Made by a program: the position numbers and the translations under genes. A stretch of 64,000 bases of DNA from NCBI RefSeq assembly GCF_020179835.1, contig NZ_JAIUDA010000001.1, positions 558,001 through 622,000 on the forward strand, read 5' to 3'. The DNA comes from Pantoea sp. alder81 (GTDB taxonomy: Bacteria; Pseudomonadota; Gammaproteobacteria; Enterobacterales; Enterobacteriaceae). Shown piece by piece: positions 1-8,624 of the stretch. Positions within the stretch are counted from its first letter, which is position 1, and every line of letters starts with the position of its first letter. A model generated the notes under the pieces. It searched no databases, was not told the DNA's origin, and saw only the letters and a program-made list of their open reading frames with translations.

Positions 1-442
1 TGACCAGAATCAGCGCCAGGCGGCGACCGAACTGGGTTTTATCGTAGCCGGCGGCGAACATAAAGGCACCGAAGATCAACCAGACGGTGGAGTTGCCGAA
101 GCCACTCACTGCCCATTTGAACGACTGCGCCGCGGTTTTGAACTTGGGATCCGCCAGTTCGGCCGGGCTAAACAGCACCCACTGGCTGAACAGCGCAATC
201 ACCACCACACCCGTCAGGCCGATAACGGCGCCCGGCAGCGGTTCAAAAATCAGTCCCACAATCACGCCAACAAAGATAGCGAAGAAGTGCCATGCGTAAG
301 GTTCCAGCCCGGCAGGGGTAGGGACCAGCAGCAACAGCACCGCCACAATGATCGGCAGGCACAACATAATCAGGCGATTCTTTTTCCCCGGCGCCGCAGG
401 AGGCACTACGGGGGAGGCACTCTGGGTTGTTTGTGTGTTCAT
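1..442 (-). CDS. DASS-family dicarboxylate/anion transporter, N-terminal part (cut by window edge)
   Basis: The first 147 codons of a gene reading leftward out of the window, with an ATG at 442. The translation has a short Pro-rich cytoplasmic N-terminus followed by hydrophobic helices. It includes the stretches EPYAWHFFAIFVGVIVG and NSTVWLIFGAFMFAAGY, typical of the divalent anion:sodium symporter family (CitT/TtdT/2-oxoglutarate-malate translocator type). It should move C4- or related dicarboxylates across the inner membrane. It is divergent from the fumarate reductase gene and shares its roughly 600-bp control region, so a role in supplying fumarate or malate is a reasonable inference. The exact substrate cannot be read from this fragment. 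Confidence 0.85.
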   Translation of the reverse strand, partial: MNTQTTQSASPVVPPAAPGKKNRLIMLCLPIIVAVLLLLVPTPAGLEPYAWHFFAIFVGVIVGLIFEPLPGAVIGLTGVVVIALFSQWVLFSPAELADPKFKTAAQSFKWAVSGFGNSTVWLIFGAFMFAAGYDKTQFGRRLALILV

Positions 443-633
443 AGTTTTGTCTGCAAGTTAGGAAGAATGCGATTGATTGTCACGGACACACTGTTCTTTT
501 GGTTTCAACAGGCGTGCAGCAGATGAGTCGTGACAATTTAAATTTTGCTCTTTAATGAATCTTTGCTTTGCAAATTTGATACGCGAATTATCTATTGATT
601 ACAGCTGTGATGCGATTAATTAAAATATCTCTT

Positions 634-647
634 TTGATCTAGATCAA
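634..647. promoter_or_regulatory. FNR box (perfect consensus)
   Basis: TTGATCTAGATCAA is an exact match to the FNR consensus TTGAT-N4-ATCAA. FNR is the oxygen-labile Fe-S activator of anaerobic genes. The site also resembles a CRP half-site pair (TGATCTAGATCA), but the flanks favour FNR. It lies between a dicarboxylate transporter and a fumarate reductase, both expected to be induced without oxygen. Confidence 0.75.
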
Positions 648-821
648 TAAAAAATATGCACTGTTTTTTAATTTTTATCTTTTGCTTTTTATTTAACTTT
701 CTGTCTGCTGTGGATTAAACGCTACAAACAACCGAAACGCGGAAAATCGAGCAAAATGAGGCGGGATCATAAGTTTTATCTTTATGATAGTACTGCATTT
801 GTTTTAAATGTAAGGAAAAAT

Positions 822-835
822 TTGATTTTTGTCAA
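822..835. promoter_or_regulatory. Second FNR-like box
   Basis: TTGATTTTTGTCAA matches TTGAT-N4-ATCAA with one substitution. It lies about 190 bp after the perfect site and 213 bp before the reductase start. Two sites in a divergent region would allow each gene its own FNR input. This is inferred from sequence only. Confidence 0.5.
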
Positions 836-1047
836 GTCTTGGTTAAAACTTAGCGGAGCGCTAATTCCAGCAATGAGCATTAAATATCATTTCCAAACGT
901 AAAACTTATATAACTAACAATCTGGGTTATGTAACTAAATAAAATGGTATATTTGCGCCATGATATCGGACCACTTAAATAATTATAAACCGCTCCGAAC
1001 CGCCAAAGAATTGAATACACAATTTCTTAATTCTGGAGTTGCTCATT

Positions 1048-3828
1048 ATGAATAAGCTCACCCCGATCCTTAACCCGCTTACGCTACCGAAAGGTGCGGT
1101 GCTCAAAAACCGTTTGGTAATGGCACCGATGACCACCTGTACCGGCTATTTTGACGGCGGCGTCACCAGTGATCTTGTCGAGTATTACCGCGTACGTGCT
1201 GGCAGCATCGGTACGGTGATTGTTGAATGCTGCTTTATCGATAACCGTGGCCCGGCTTTCCCTGGCGCGTTGGGTATCGACAGCGACAACAAAATTGCCG
1301 GCCTGGCGAAAATTGCGCATGCTATCAAATCTGAAGGCTCAAAAGCCATTCTGCAGATCTACCACGGTGGCCGTATGGTGGAACCGGCGCTGATTGGCGG
1401 TAAAACGCCGGTCGCACCGAGCGCCATTGCCGCACCGCGTGAAGGTGCCACCAAACCGCAGGCGCTGACCGCAGAAGAAGTGGATGTGATGATCACCAAG
1501 TTTGGTGACGCCGTGAACCGTGCGATCAAAGCCGGTTTCGATGGCGTTGAGATCCACGGCGCGAACACCTATCTGATCCAGCAGTTCTACTCACCTAACT
1601 CCAACCAGCGCGATGACAAATGGGGCGGCAGCCGCGATAACCGCGCACGCTTCCCAATGGAAGTGCTGGAGATCACCCATAAAATGGCCGATCGCTTTGC
1701 GGCGGCGGACTTCATCATCGGCTATCGCTTCTCACCGGAAGAGCTGGAAGTTCCCGGCATCCGTTGGGACGACACGATGTATCTGCTGGAAAAACTGGCG
1801 GCGCGCGGTCTGGATTACGTGCACTTCTCCGTCGGCCAGCTGCTGCGTCCATCGATTATCGACACTAAAGATCCAACGCCACTGATCACCAAATATCTGG
1901 CGGAGCGCTCAGCGACCCTGGCGAAAGTGCCGGTGATTGGCGTCGGCGGCGTGGTCAATAAAGAAGATGCCGAGAACGCGCTGGAGCACGGCTTTGATCT
2001 GGTGGCGGTGGGTAAAGCCTGCATCGCCTATCCGGACTGGGCCGATCGCATCATCAAAAACGAACACATGGATCTCTACATCGACAGCACCAAACGTGAG
2101 GCGCTGACGATTCCAGAACCGCTGTGGCGCTTCTCGCTGGTGGATGCGATGATCCGCGACGTCAGCGATGGCCATCGTAAGTACAAAGCCGGTGTTTATC
2201 AGGCGAAAGTTGAAGCTGAAGCGCTGAAACTGAAAATCAATGTCACCCTCGATACCGACCGTATCACCGATATCTCACTGGTGCCGGATCCGAGTCTGGA
2301 CGTCGACTTCACCAGCACCTTTGAAAGCCTGCGTGAACGCATTCTGGTCGCCAACAGCCCACACGTGGATGCCATCACTGGCGCGACCACGCAGAGTGAG
2401 GCGCTGAAAAAAGCGGTATCACGTGCGCTGACCACCTCCAGCAAAGAGTATGTGATTGACGAAGGCGGCAACCCGAACGCGCCTGTTAACTACGACGTGG
2501 TGGTGATCGGCACCGGTGGTGCAGGTCTGGCGGCGGCGATTCAGGCGCATGACGACGGCGCTCGCGTGGTGATTATCGAGAAGATGCCGACCATCGGCGG
2601 TAACACCATCAAAGCCTCGGTGGGCATGAACGCTGCCGAAACCCGCTATCAGAAACTGAAAGGCATCGAAGACAGCAAAGAGCTGTTCTACGAAGAGACG
2701 CTGAAGGGCGGCAAGTTCAAAAACAATCCGGTGCTGCTGCGCGAGTTTGTTGAGCAGGCGCCAGAAGCGATTGAGTGGCTGGCGGCGAAAGAGATTGAGC
2801 TGTGCGACATCACCATCACCGGTGGTATGAGCATTGACCGCACGCACCGTCCCGAAGACCGTTCTGCAGTGGGTGGCTTCCTGATTAGCGGCCTGGTGAA
2901 GAATGTTAACCAGCGTGAGATTGAAGTGCTGTTAGAGACCTCAGTGGCAGAAATCCTGGTGGAAAACGGTGCTGTTACTGGCGTGAAAGTGGTGGATGAG
3001 TACAACGACAGCCGCATTCTCAATGCAAAAAGCGTGATTGTTGCGACCGGTGGTTTCAGTGCTAACCGTGAGATGGTGGTGAAATACCGCCCTGAGCTGG
3101 ATGGCTTCGTGACCACCAACCACAAAGGTGCGACCGGCAGCGGTATCGCCATGTTGCAGCACATCGGTGCGGATACCGTGGACATGGGCGAGATTCAGAT
3201 TCACCCCACGGTTGAGCAGACCACTTCTTACCTGATCTCAGAGGCGATGCGCGGCGGTGGGGCGATTCTGGTGAGTCAGGCCGGTCATCGTTTCTACAAT
3301 GAGATGGAAACCCGTGACAAAGTATCTGCTGAGATCATCGCACTGCCTGAGAAAAGCGCCTGGATCGTGTTTGATGAGCAGGTGCGTGCCAACAACAAAG
3401 CGGCTGACGAGTATATCGCCAAAGGCTTTGTGATCAGCGCGCCAACGCCGCACGAGCTGGCGGTGAAACTTAACATGGATCAGGAAGCGCTGCAGACCAC
3501 TCTGGGCCGTTACAACGAGTTTGTGATTAACCAGAAAGATGAAGACTTCGGTCGTACCACGGCGCTGCGTCATCCGCTGAATCAGGGTCCTTACTTCGCG
3601 ATCCGTATCGCCCCGGGCGTGCACCACACCATGGGCGGCGTCACCATCAACACCGATACTGCGGTGCTGGATGCGCAGAAACAGGTGATTCCGGGTGCCT
3701 GGGCTGCCGGTGAAGTGGTTGGCGGTATCCACGGCGCGAACCGTATCGGTGGTAACGCGGTGGCGGATATCATCATCTTCGGTATTAAAGCCGGTCACAA
3801 TGCGGCTAAACTGGCGTTAGGTAATTAG
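1048..3828 (+). CDS. NADH:fumarate reductase (OYE-like FMN domain + FMN_bind + FAD fumarate reductase domain)
   Basis: A 926-residue three-part flavoprotein. Residues about 1-355 are an Old Yellow Enzyme-type FMN barrel (LKNRLVMAPMTT, QIYHGGRMV), which should take electrons from NAD(P)H. Residues about 370-465 form an FMN_bind domain with the flavinylation motif DAITGAT, whose Thr447 is the expected covalent FMN site. From about 480 on is a fumarate reductase flavoprotein domain with the dinucleotide fold VVVIGTGGAGLAAA, active-site-type RGGGAILV and HTMGGV, and the C-terminal GANRIGGNAVAD. This order matches the soluble NADH-dependent fumarate reductase described in Klebsiella. No signal peptide or haem motif is present, so it is cytoplasmic. 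ATG at 1048 is chosen with GGAG upstream. The neighbouring apbE and dcuSR fit this role. Confidence 0.9.
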   Translation: MNKLTPILNPLTLPKGAVLKNRLVMAPMTTCTGYFDGGVTSDLVEYYRVRAGSIGTVIVECCFIDNRGPAFPGALGIDSDNKIAGLAKIAHAIKSEGSKAILQIYHGGRMVEPALIGGKTPVAPSAIAAPREGATKPQALTAEEVDVMITKFGDAVNRAIKAGFDGVEIHGANTYLIQQFYSPNSNQRDDKWGGSRDNRARFPMEVLEITHKMADRFAAADFIIGYRFSPEELEVPGIRWDDTMYLLEKLAARGLDYVHFSVGQLLRPSIIDTKDPTPLITKYLAERSATLAKVPVIGVGGVVNKEDAENALEHGFDLVAVGKACIAYPDWADRIIKNEHMDLYIDSTKREALTIPEPLWRFSLVDAMIRDVSDGHRKYKAGVYQAKVEAEALKLKINVTLDTDRITDISLVPDPSLDVDFTSTFESLRERILVANSPHVDAITGATTQSEALKKAVSRALTTSSKEYVIDEGGNPNAPVNYDVVVIGTGGAGLAAAIQAHDDGARVVIIEKMPTIGGNTIKASVGMNAAETRYQKLKGIEDSKELFYEETLKGGKFKNNPVLLREFVEQAPEAIEWLAAKEIELCDITITGGMSIDRTHRPEDRSAVGGFLISGLVKNVNQREIEVLLETSVAEILVENGAVTGVKVVDEYNDSRILNAKSVIVATGGFSANREMVVKYRPELDGFVTTNHKGATGSGIAMLQHIGADTVDMGEIQIHPTVEQTTSYLISEAMRGGGAILVSQAGHRFYNEMETRDKVSAEIIALPEKSAWIVFDEQVRANNKAADEYIAKGFVISAPTPHELAVKLNMDQEALQTTLGRYNEFVINQKDEDFGRTTALRHPLNQGPYFAIRIAPGVHHTMGGVTINTDTAVLDAQKQVIPGAWAAGEVVGGIHGANRIGGNAVADIIIFGIKAGHNAAKLALGN

Positions 3829-3871
3829 AGGGCAGGAGGTCACCATCCTGGTGACTCTCCCCACCACTGTA

Positions 3872-3896
3872 GGGTGCGCATTTATGCGCACCTTTT
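3872..3896 (+). terminator. Hairpin with short T-run between fumarate reductase and apbE
   Basis: GGTGCGCA and TGCGCACC form an 8-bp stem around a short loop, followed by TTTT. A weaker inverted pair (GTCACC/GGTGAC) lies just before it. It may only partly separate the two genes, since apbE follows within 20 bp. Confidence 0.6.
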
Positions 3897-3914
3897 CCCC
3901 TTGTTGAGGCGCTC

Positions 3915-4880
3915 ATGACTTCCGACGCCGGCGTCTACGCCTACTCTGCGGTTTTGATGGGTTCTCCCATCCTGCTCAAACTGTTCGACGATAACCCCAC
4001 CTTAGCCCGCCAGGTCTTTCAACTCATCAAGCAGCAGGAAAACCTGTTCACCGTTAATCGTGCCGAATCCGAAGTGATGTCGATTAACCACGCGGCGGGT
4101 CGCCATCCGGTGCGCGTCAGTGAGGCGGTGTTCCGTTTGATCAGCGTGGCGCATGCTGTCAGCGTGTCACCCGGCAGCGCTTTTAACTTCACCATTGGTC
4201 CGGTGGTCAAACGCTGGAAGATTGGTTTTCAAGGGCGTGCCGTGCCACCCGCTAATGAGATCGCCGCACTGTTGCTGCTCACCGATCCACATCAGGTGAT
4301 CCTCAACCCCGAGGATCGCTCAGTGTTCCTGCAACAGCCGGGCATGGAGATCGATCTCGGTGCCATCGCCAAAGGCTATATCGCTGATGTGGTGCAGTCA
4401 TTTCTGCGCCAGCAGGGCGTGCCGCAGGCGCTGATCAATCTCGGGGGCAATGTGCAAACACTCGGTGCACCACCACATGAGCCACAAGGCTGGAGCATCG
4501 GCCTGAAAAAGCCGTTTGGACGCGATGATGAACTATTGGGCGTGCTGCAGGTGCAGGGCAAATCGGTGGTGACATCGGGGATTTACGAGCGCTATTTCGA
4601 ACTGGACGGTAAATGCTGGCACCATATCTTCGATCCGCACACCGGCTATCCGCTGGATAACGAGTTGCTGAGCGTGACGGTGATTTCCGATCGCTCATTG
4701 GATGGCGACATCTACACCACGCTGCTGTACGGCATGGGTTTGGAGCAGGGGCTGGACTATCTGGCCGACCAGCCCGATCTGGATGCGGTGTTCGTCACCC
4801 GCGATCGGCAAATCATCTGCTCTTCACCGCGCCACTTCCAGTTCCATCAGCGCGATTTCGACTGGCAACTGCGTTACTGA
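3915..4880 (+). CDS. apbE: Cytoplasmic FAD:protein FMN transferase (ApbE type)
   Basis: 321 residues, ApbE family. These enzymes split FAD and attach FMN through a phosphoester bond to a Thr in FMN_bind domains. Visible family stretches are FNFTIGPVVKRW, IDLGAIAKGYIAD, ALINLGGNVQTLG, VVTSGIYERYF, HHIFDPHTGYP and a late DGDIYTTLLYGMG. There is no lipoprotein or Sec signal at the N-terminus, unlike housekeeping periplasmic ApbE. That fits a dedicated cytoplasmic partner for the reductase just upstream, which carries a DAITGAT target. The last 7 nt overlap the convergent dcuR gene. Confidence 0.92.
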   Translation: MTSDAGVYAYSAVLMGSPILLKLFDDNPTLARQVFQLIKQQENLFTVNRAESEVMSINHAAGRHPVRVSEAVFRLISVAHAVSVSPGSAFNFTIGPVVKRWKIGFQGRAVPPANEIAALLLLTDPHQVILNPEDRSVFLQQPGMEIDLGAIAKGYIADVVQSFLRQQGVPQALINLGGNVQTLGAPPHEPQGWSIGLKKPFGRDDELLGVLQVQGKSVVTSGIYERYFELDGKCWHHIFDPHTGYPLDNELLSVTVISDRSLDGDIYTTLLYGMGLEQGLDYLADQPDLDAVFVTRDRQIICSSPRHFQFHQRDFDWQLRY

Positions 4881-5593
4881 CAGTACTGCTGCAACAGCGA
4901 ATGGTATTCCGGCTGTAAACGATAGCGATACACCGGACGACCCGTTGCGCCGTAATGAATGCTGGTGAACAGGATATTAATCTGCGCCAGCCAAATCAGA
5001 TATTTACGGCACGACACGCGCGAAATATTCACTTCTGCCGCCAGTTCATCCGTCGAGAACTCATGACCGGGATGGGCATCAATCCACTGACACAAGGTAC
5101 GCAGCGTCTGCGGGGTTAAGCCTTTCGGCAGGCGCTTGTTGTCATGCTGCGTTGCCGGGTTGCCGTGGATCAACAGATCGACATCAGACTGCTGATAGTA
5201 GTGCTGATTATCCATCAACGACTTCTTCTGCCGCCAGCCGGTGAGCGCCTCTTCGAAACGCGGGAACTGGAACGGCTTGATCAGATAATCCACCACGCCG
5301 TAGTGCAGCGAGGTTTTGATATTCTCCGCATCGGCAGCGGATGAAATGATGATCACTTCCACCGAACTCTGGGCCTGGCGCAGTTCCGGCAACAGATCGA
5401 GGCCATTCTCCTGCTGCATGTAGATATCCAGCAGCACCAGATCGATCGGCGTGTCGCTGTTGAACAAAATCTCTTTGGCCTGCTTCAGGGTCGAAGCGGT
5501 TCCACAGCAGTGGAAGCCCTGAACCTGACCGATAAAGGATCGGTTCAGTTCAGCGACCATGGCGTCATCATCGACCACTAACACATTGATCAT
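4874..5593 (-). CDS. dcuR: DcuR-type response regulator
   Basis: 239 residues, matching E. coli DcuR in length and sequence. An N-terminal CheY-like receiver has the DDD acidic pocket at residues 7-9, the phospho-acceptor in LVLLDIYMQQENGLD and the conserved Lys in YLIKPFQ. A C-terminal CitB-type helix-turn-helix follows (GLTPQTLRTLCQWIDAH, VNISRVSCRKYLIWL). In E. coli it activates fumarate transport and reductase genes. Its ATG overlaps the dcuS stop as ATGA, so the two are co-translated. Confidence 0.93.
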   Translation of the reverse strand: MINVLVVDDDAMVAELNRSFIGQVQGFHCCGTASTLKQAKEILFNSDTPIDLVLLDIYMQQENGLDLLPELRQAQSSVEVIIISSAADAENIKTSLHYGVVDYLIKPFQFPRFEEALTGWRQKKSLMDNQHYYQQSDVDLLIHGNPATQHDNKRLPKGLTPQTLRTLCQWIDAHPGHEFSTDELAAEVNISRVSCRKYLIWLAQINILFTSIHYGATGRPVYRYRLQPEYHSLLQQYCQ

Positions 5594-7224
5594 GCGGATT
5601 GGTTTCCTCCATCCCAGGGAAGTTGTACTAAAAATTGGGTAAATACGCCGGGTTCTGACTCAACGGTCACGCCGCCACCGAGGTTTTCCGTCTGCTGTTT
5701 CAGCAGGAACAGGCCCACGCCACGGTTCTCTCCTTTGGTGGAGAACCCTTTGTCAAAAATCGTTGCGAGATTGTCAGGCTCAATGCCGGGACCATCGTCA
5801 CTCACTTCGCACGCCAGCCAGCCGTTTTGATAGTGCAGCATCACATGGATCTCGCCTTCGGTCTGCTCGCTGAGCGCATCAATGGCGTTCTCCACCAGAT
5901 TACCGACCACGGTGATCAGGCCCGCCATCTGGTCTTCGTTGCCGCTGTCCGGCACAAAGCTGGCATCGCTGATGGTCAGGCGATGACCGCAATCCGAAGC
6001 GCGATTAATCTTGCTCAGCAGAAAACCGGCAATCACCGGTGACTTGATGCGATCCAGCAAATAGCCAATCTCAGTCTGGTAATTATTGGCGGTTTTCAGG
6101 ATATACGCTTCCACCTGCGCATAGTTTTTCATGTGCAGCAGGCCGAGAATCACGTGCAGCTTGTTCATAAACTCGTGCGAGCGTTCTCGCAGCGCATCGA
6201 CGTAGTTTACCATGCCCGTCAGACGCTGCATCAGTCGGCTGATTTCGGTCTTGTCCCTGAAAGTACAGACCGCGCCAATAATGCGTCCCTGGCTGCGCAC
6301 CGGCACCGTATTGCACAACAACAAGCGACCATTCACGTTCAGCTCTTCATCACGGCGTGCGCGACCGCTGTGCAGCACATCTCGCAGGTGTTGATTGATC
6401 ACCGAGGCATCATCAATACCCTCGTTATCAATCCTACCGCTGGACGACGGCTCATTAAGCAGGGTGCGCGCCGCCTGATTCACCAGCGTCACCTGCGCCT
6501 GATCGTCCATCGCCACCACGCCTTCTTTGACCGAGTTAAGAATCGCCTGACGCTGCTCAAACAGGGTGGAAATCTCGTAGGGTTCGAGGCCGAACAGAAT
6601 GCGCTTCAGCACGCGCACCAGCACCAGGGTGCCAATCGCCCCCGCCAGCGTACCAATCAGGATGGTCCAGATAATGCTCCAGCGGCTTTCGTTGATCTGA
6701 TCGGTAACGGCATCAAGGGAAATACCAATCGCCACCACACCGATCTGCCGATCCTCCGCGTTATACACCGGGGTAAACACGCGCAGCGCTTTTGCCAGCG
6801 AACCTTTATTCACCGAGACGTTTTCATGGCCGCGCAGGGCGGGCCCAATGTCTTCGCCGATAAAGTGTTTGCCGACCAGTTCCGGATTGCGATGAGAATA
6901 GCGGATACCGTCCATATTGGTGACGGTAATAAACAGCAGATTGTTGCTCTCTTCCACGGCTTTCGCGATGGGTTGGATATTGGCATTTGCCACCGGCTGC
7001 GTCAGCGCCTGCTGAATCTCCGGCGATCTCGCCAGCGTGCGGGCCACCGCCATGGCTTTATCTTCCAACTGGGCACGGGTTGAAGCACCAATCTGGAAGA
7101 AATAGAACATGTGCACACTCAGCAGCACCAGCACGATCACCGCGCTGAGCATCAGCGTCACTAGCGTGTTGAGTTTCATGGGCCGCTTGCGCGCGGGGAT
7201 TGCGGGTTGAGGCGTGGTCATCAT
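5590..7224 (-). CDS. dcuS: DcuS-type C4-dicarboxylate sensor histidine kinase
   Basis: 544 residues from the ATG at 7224, chosen because GGGAG precedes it; an upstream ATG at 7281 has no such site. An N-terminal membrane helix comes first. The periplasmic PAS domain keeps residues known to hold fumarate in DcuS: Arg and His in RYSHRNPELVGKHF, and Arg and Phe in ALRVFTP. A second membrane helix (IIWTILIGTLAGAIGTLVLV), a cytoplasmic PAS, the H-box RERSHEFMNKLHVILGLL and the ATPase boxes NLVENAIDAL and DDGPGIEPDN follow. It senses external C4-dicarboxylates and phosphorylates DcuR. Co-location with the fumarate reductase suggests that enzyme is a target. Confidence 0.93.
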   Translation of the reverse strand: MMTTPQPAIPARKRPMKLNTLVTLMLSAVIVLVLLSVHMFYFFQIGASTRAQLEDKAMAVARTLARSPEIQQALTQPVANANIQPIAKAVEESNNLLFITVTNMDGIRYSHRNPELVGKHFIGEDIGPALRGHENVSVNKGSLAKALRVFTPVYNAEDRQIGVVAIGISLDAVTDQINESRWSIIWTILIGTLAGAIGTLVLVRVLKRILFGLEPYEISTLFEQRQAILNSVKEGVVAMDDQAQVTLVNQAARTLLNEPSSSGRIDNEGIDDASVINQHLRDVLHSGRARRDEELNVNGRLLLCNTVPVRSQGRIIGAVCTFRDKTEISRLMQRLTGMVNYVDALRERSHEFMNKLHVILGLLHMKNYAQVEAYILKTANNYQTEIGYLLDRIKSPVIAGFLLSKINRASDCGHRLTISDASFVPDSGNEDQMAGLITVVGNLVENAIDALSEQTEGEIHVMLHYQNGWLACEVSDDGPGIEPDNLATIFDKGFSTKGENRGVGLFLLKQQTENLGGGVTVESEPGVFTQFLVQLPWDGGNQSA

Positions 7225-7350
7225 CGCTCCCAGAAGAGAAGAGGGCGCTATTATGACGGCTAAATGCAAAAAGGTCGTCATAAATGACGACCTTTCATGG
7301 TGATAAGCATTCAGGATGCGGCGTTCAGAGGCCGCATCCCAGGGGCTGGA

Positions 7351-7887
7351 TTAGCCCTGCTTCACGCGATTGGCAAAGCTCTTACGCAGCTTCTGCAGTT
7401 TTGGTGGGATCACCGCCATGCAGTAGCCGTTACGCTGACCGGCACCATCCCAGTAATCCTGATGGTAATCTTCTGCCGGATACCACTCTTTCAGCGGCTC
7501 AATGGTGGTGACCACTGGCACGTTGAGATCGGCTTGTGCACGGGCAATGGCAGCAATCGCTTCGGCTTCCTGCTCTGGGTTCGCCGGGAAGATCGCTGAA
7601 CGATACTGGGTACCGACGTCGTTGCCCTGACGGTTCAGCTGGGTTGGGTCGTGCGTCGCAAAGCTGATATCCAGCAGATCGCCGTACTTCACTTGTTCTG
7701 GATCGAAACCTAAGCGGATCGCTTCGGCGTGGCCGGTGGCACCGCTGCACACCTGCTCATAGGTTGGGTTCGGGCGCTCCCCGCCGGTATACCCACTTTC
7801 GACTGACTCCACGCCAATCACATCTTTGAACACTGCTTCGGTACACCAGAAACAGCCACCGGCGATCACCGCATATTCGGTTGCCAT
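7351..7887 (-). CDS. msrA: Peptide methionine-S-sulfoxide reductase MsrA
   Basis: 178 residues with the catalytic motif GCFWCTE at positions 11-17. Conserved MsrA stretches follow (VESGYTGG, YEQVCSGATGHAEA, FWDPTQ-like FATHDPTQLNRQGNDVGTQYRS). The enzyme repairs oxidised methionine in proteins using thioredoxin. It is shorter than the roughly 212-residue E. coli MsrA and looks like the compact paralogue found in many proteobacteria, lacking the N-terminal extension. It is a single gene with AGGAG before the ATG. Confidence 0.93.
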   Translation of the reverse strand: MATEYAVIAGGCFWCTEAVFKDVIGVESVESGYTGGERPNPTYEQVCSGATGHAEAIRLGFDPEQVKYGDLLDISFATHDPTQLNRQGNDVGTQYRSAIFPANPEQEAEAIAAIARAQADLNVPVVTTIEPLKEWYPAEDYHQDYWDGAGQRNGYCMAVIPPKLQKLRKSFANRVKQG

Positions 7888-7951
7888 TGTTATTACTCCT
7901 GTCAGGTCGAAAGCGTAACTGTGTGGGCGCTCGAGGGCGAATTCAAGCCGC

Positions 7952-8521
7952 TTAAATTAACATTTCTGGCTTAAAATCGCGGTGCTTGTCGAGCACGGTA
8001 TGACTCATGACGGTAAAACGTCCTTCGCCAGTGTAGTGCAGCGTCGGCGGAAATTCCGGTTTATCGGCCACGTGCGCTTTGACAATTTCGAAAACAAAGA
8101 AGCCGTAGTTATTCACCATCGAGTCGTCATACAGCTGACACTCAAAGCTGGCGAAGCACTCATCGATCAGCGGTACATTCACCACCTTTGCCGGTTCTGG
8201 CGTGAGGTGAAAGGCATCGAACTTATCGAGACGATCGCCATGGCAGTTACCAATCGCCACCACGCTATCCACCAAATCCGCCGAGGGGATATTAATCACG
8301 CATTGTCCGCTTTGCCGAATCAGCTCATGGCTGTAGTTGCCGTTGGCGATCATGCAGCCCACCAGTGACGGCGAGAACTCCAGAATGGTGTGCCAGCCGA
8401 GCGTCATGATGTCGTGGTGATCTTCAAATTGCGAACTCAGCAACACCACCGGACCGGGTTCCAGATACTTCCGCGCCTTGCTGACCGGGAAGTCGATTTT
8501 GTGCAGGCGTTGACTCATCAT
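7952..8521 (-). CDS. Flavin reductase-like / flavoredoxin family FMN-binding protein
   Basis: 189 residues from the ATG at 8521, which has AAGGAG upstream; the open frame extends further, but without a good site. The sequence fits the flavin-reductase-like split-barrel family: GPVVLLSSQFEDHHDIMTLGWHT near the N-terminus, a GCMIANGNYSHELIRQSGQCVINIPS core and FASFECQLYDD. These proteins bind FMN, and some reduce flavin or other small substrates with NAD(P)H. The substrate is not known. It is divergent from the P-loop gene at 8625. Confidence 0.8.
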   Translation of the reverse strand: MMSQRLHKIDFPVSKARKYLEPGPVVLLSSQFEDHHDIMTLGWHTILEFSPSLVGCMIANGNYSHELIRQSGQCVINIPSADLVDSVVAIGNCHGDRLDKFDAFHLTPEPAKVVNVPLIDECFASFECQLYDDSMVNNYGFFVFEIVKAHVADKPEFPPTLHYTGEGRFTVMSHTVLDKHRDFKPEMLI

Positions 8522-8624
8522 GCGGCTCCTTATTTTTACAGAGATAGCGTAAGTGTAGATGCCAGGCTTTACTGGACCGGCATTTAACGGCATGGTAGAG
8601 CGTCATTTTATCTGGAGCTGGCTA

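Larger units (their letters stand above)
443..1047. promoter_or_regulatory. AT-rich divergent control region between transporter and fumarate reductase
   Basis: About 600 bp with no convincing ORF, much more AT-rich than the genes on either side. It contains two FNR-type sites, listed separately. It also has AT-rich stretches near 895-960 where a DcuR-type regulator could bind, although no DcuR site can be defined with confidence. It must hold the promoters for both divergent genes. Confidence 0.6.

Noticed and set aside
2688..3798. Long minus-strand frames antisense to the fumarate reductase
   Set aside because: Shadow frames of a strongly coding gene; no motifs or ribosome sites.
6133..7083. 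316-codon plus-strand frame antisense to dcuS
   Set aside because: A shadow of the GC-rich dcuS coding strand, rich in His/Arg/Gln with no domain.
7261..7300. Upstream ATG at 7281 as the dcuS start
   Set aside because: No ribosome site; the extra 19 residues are unlike DcuS, while GGGAG precedes the ATG at 7224.
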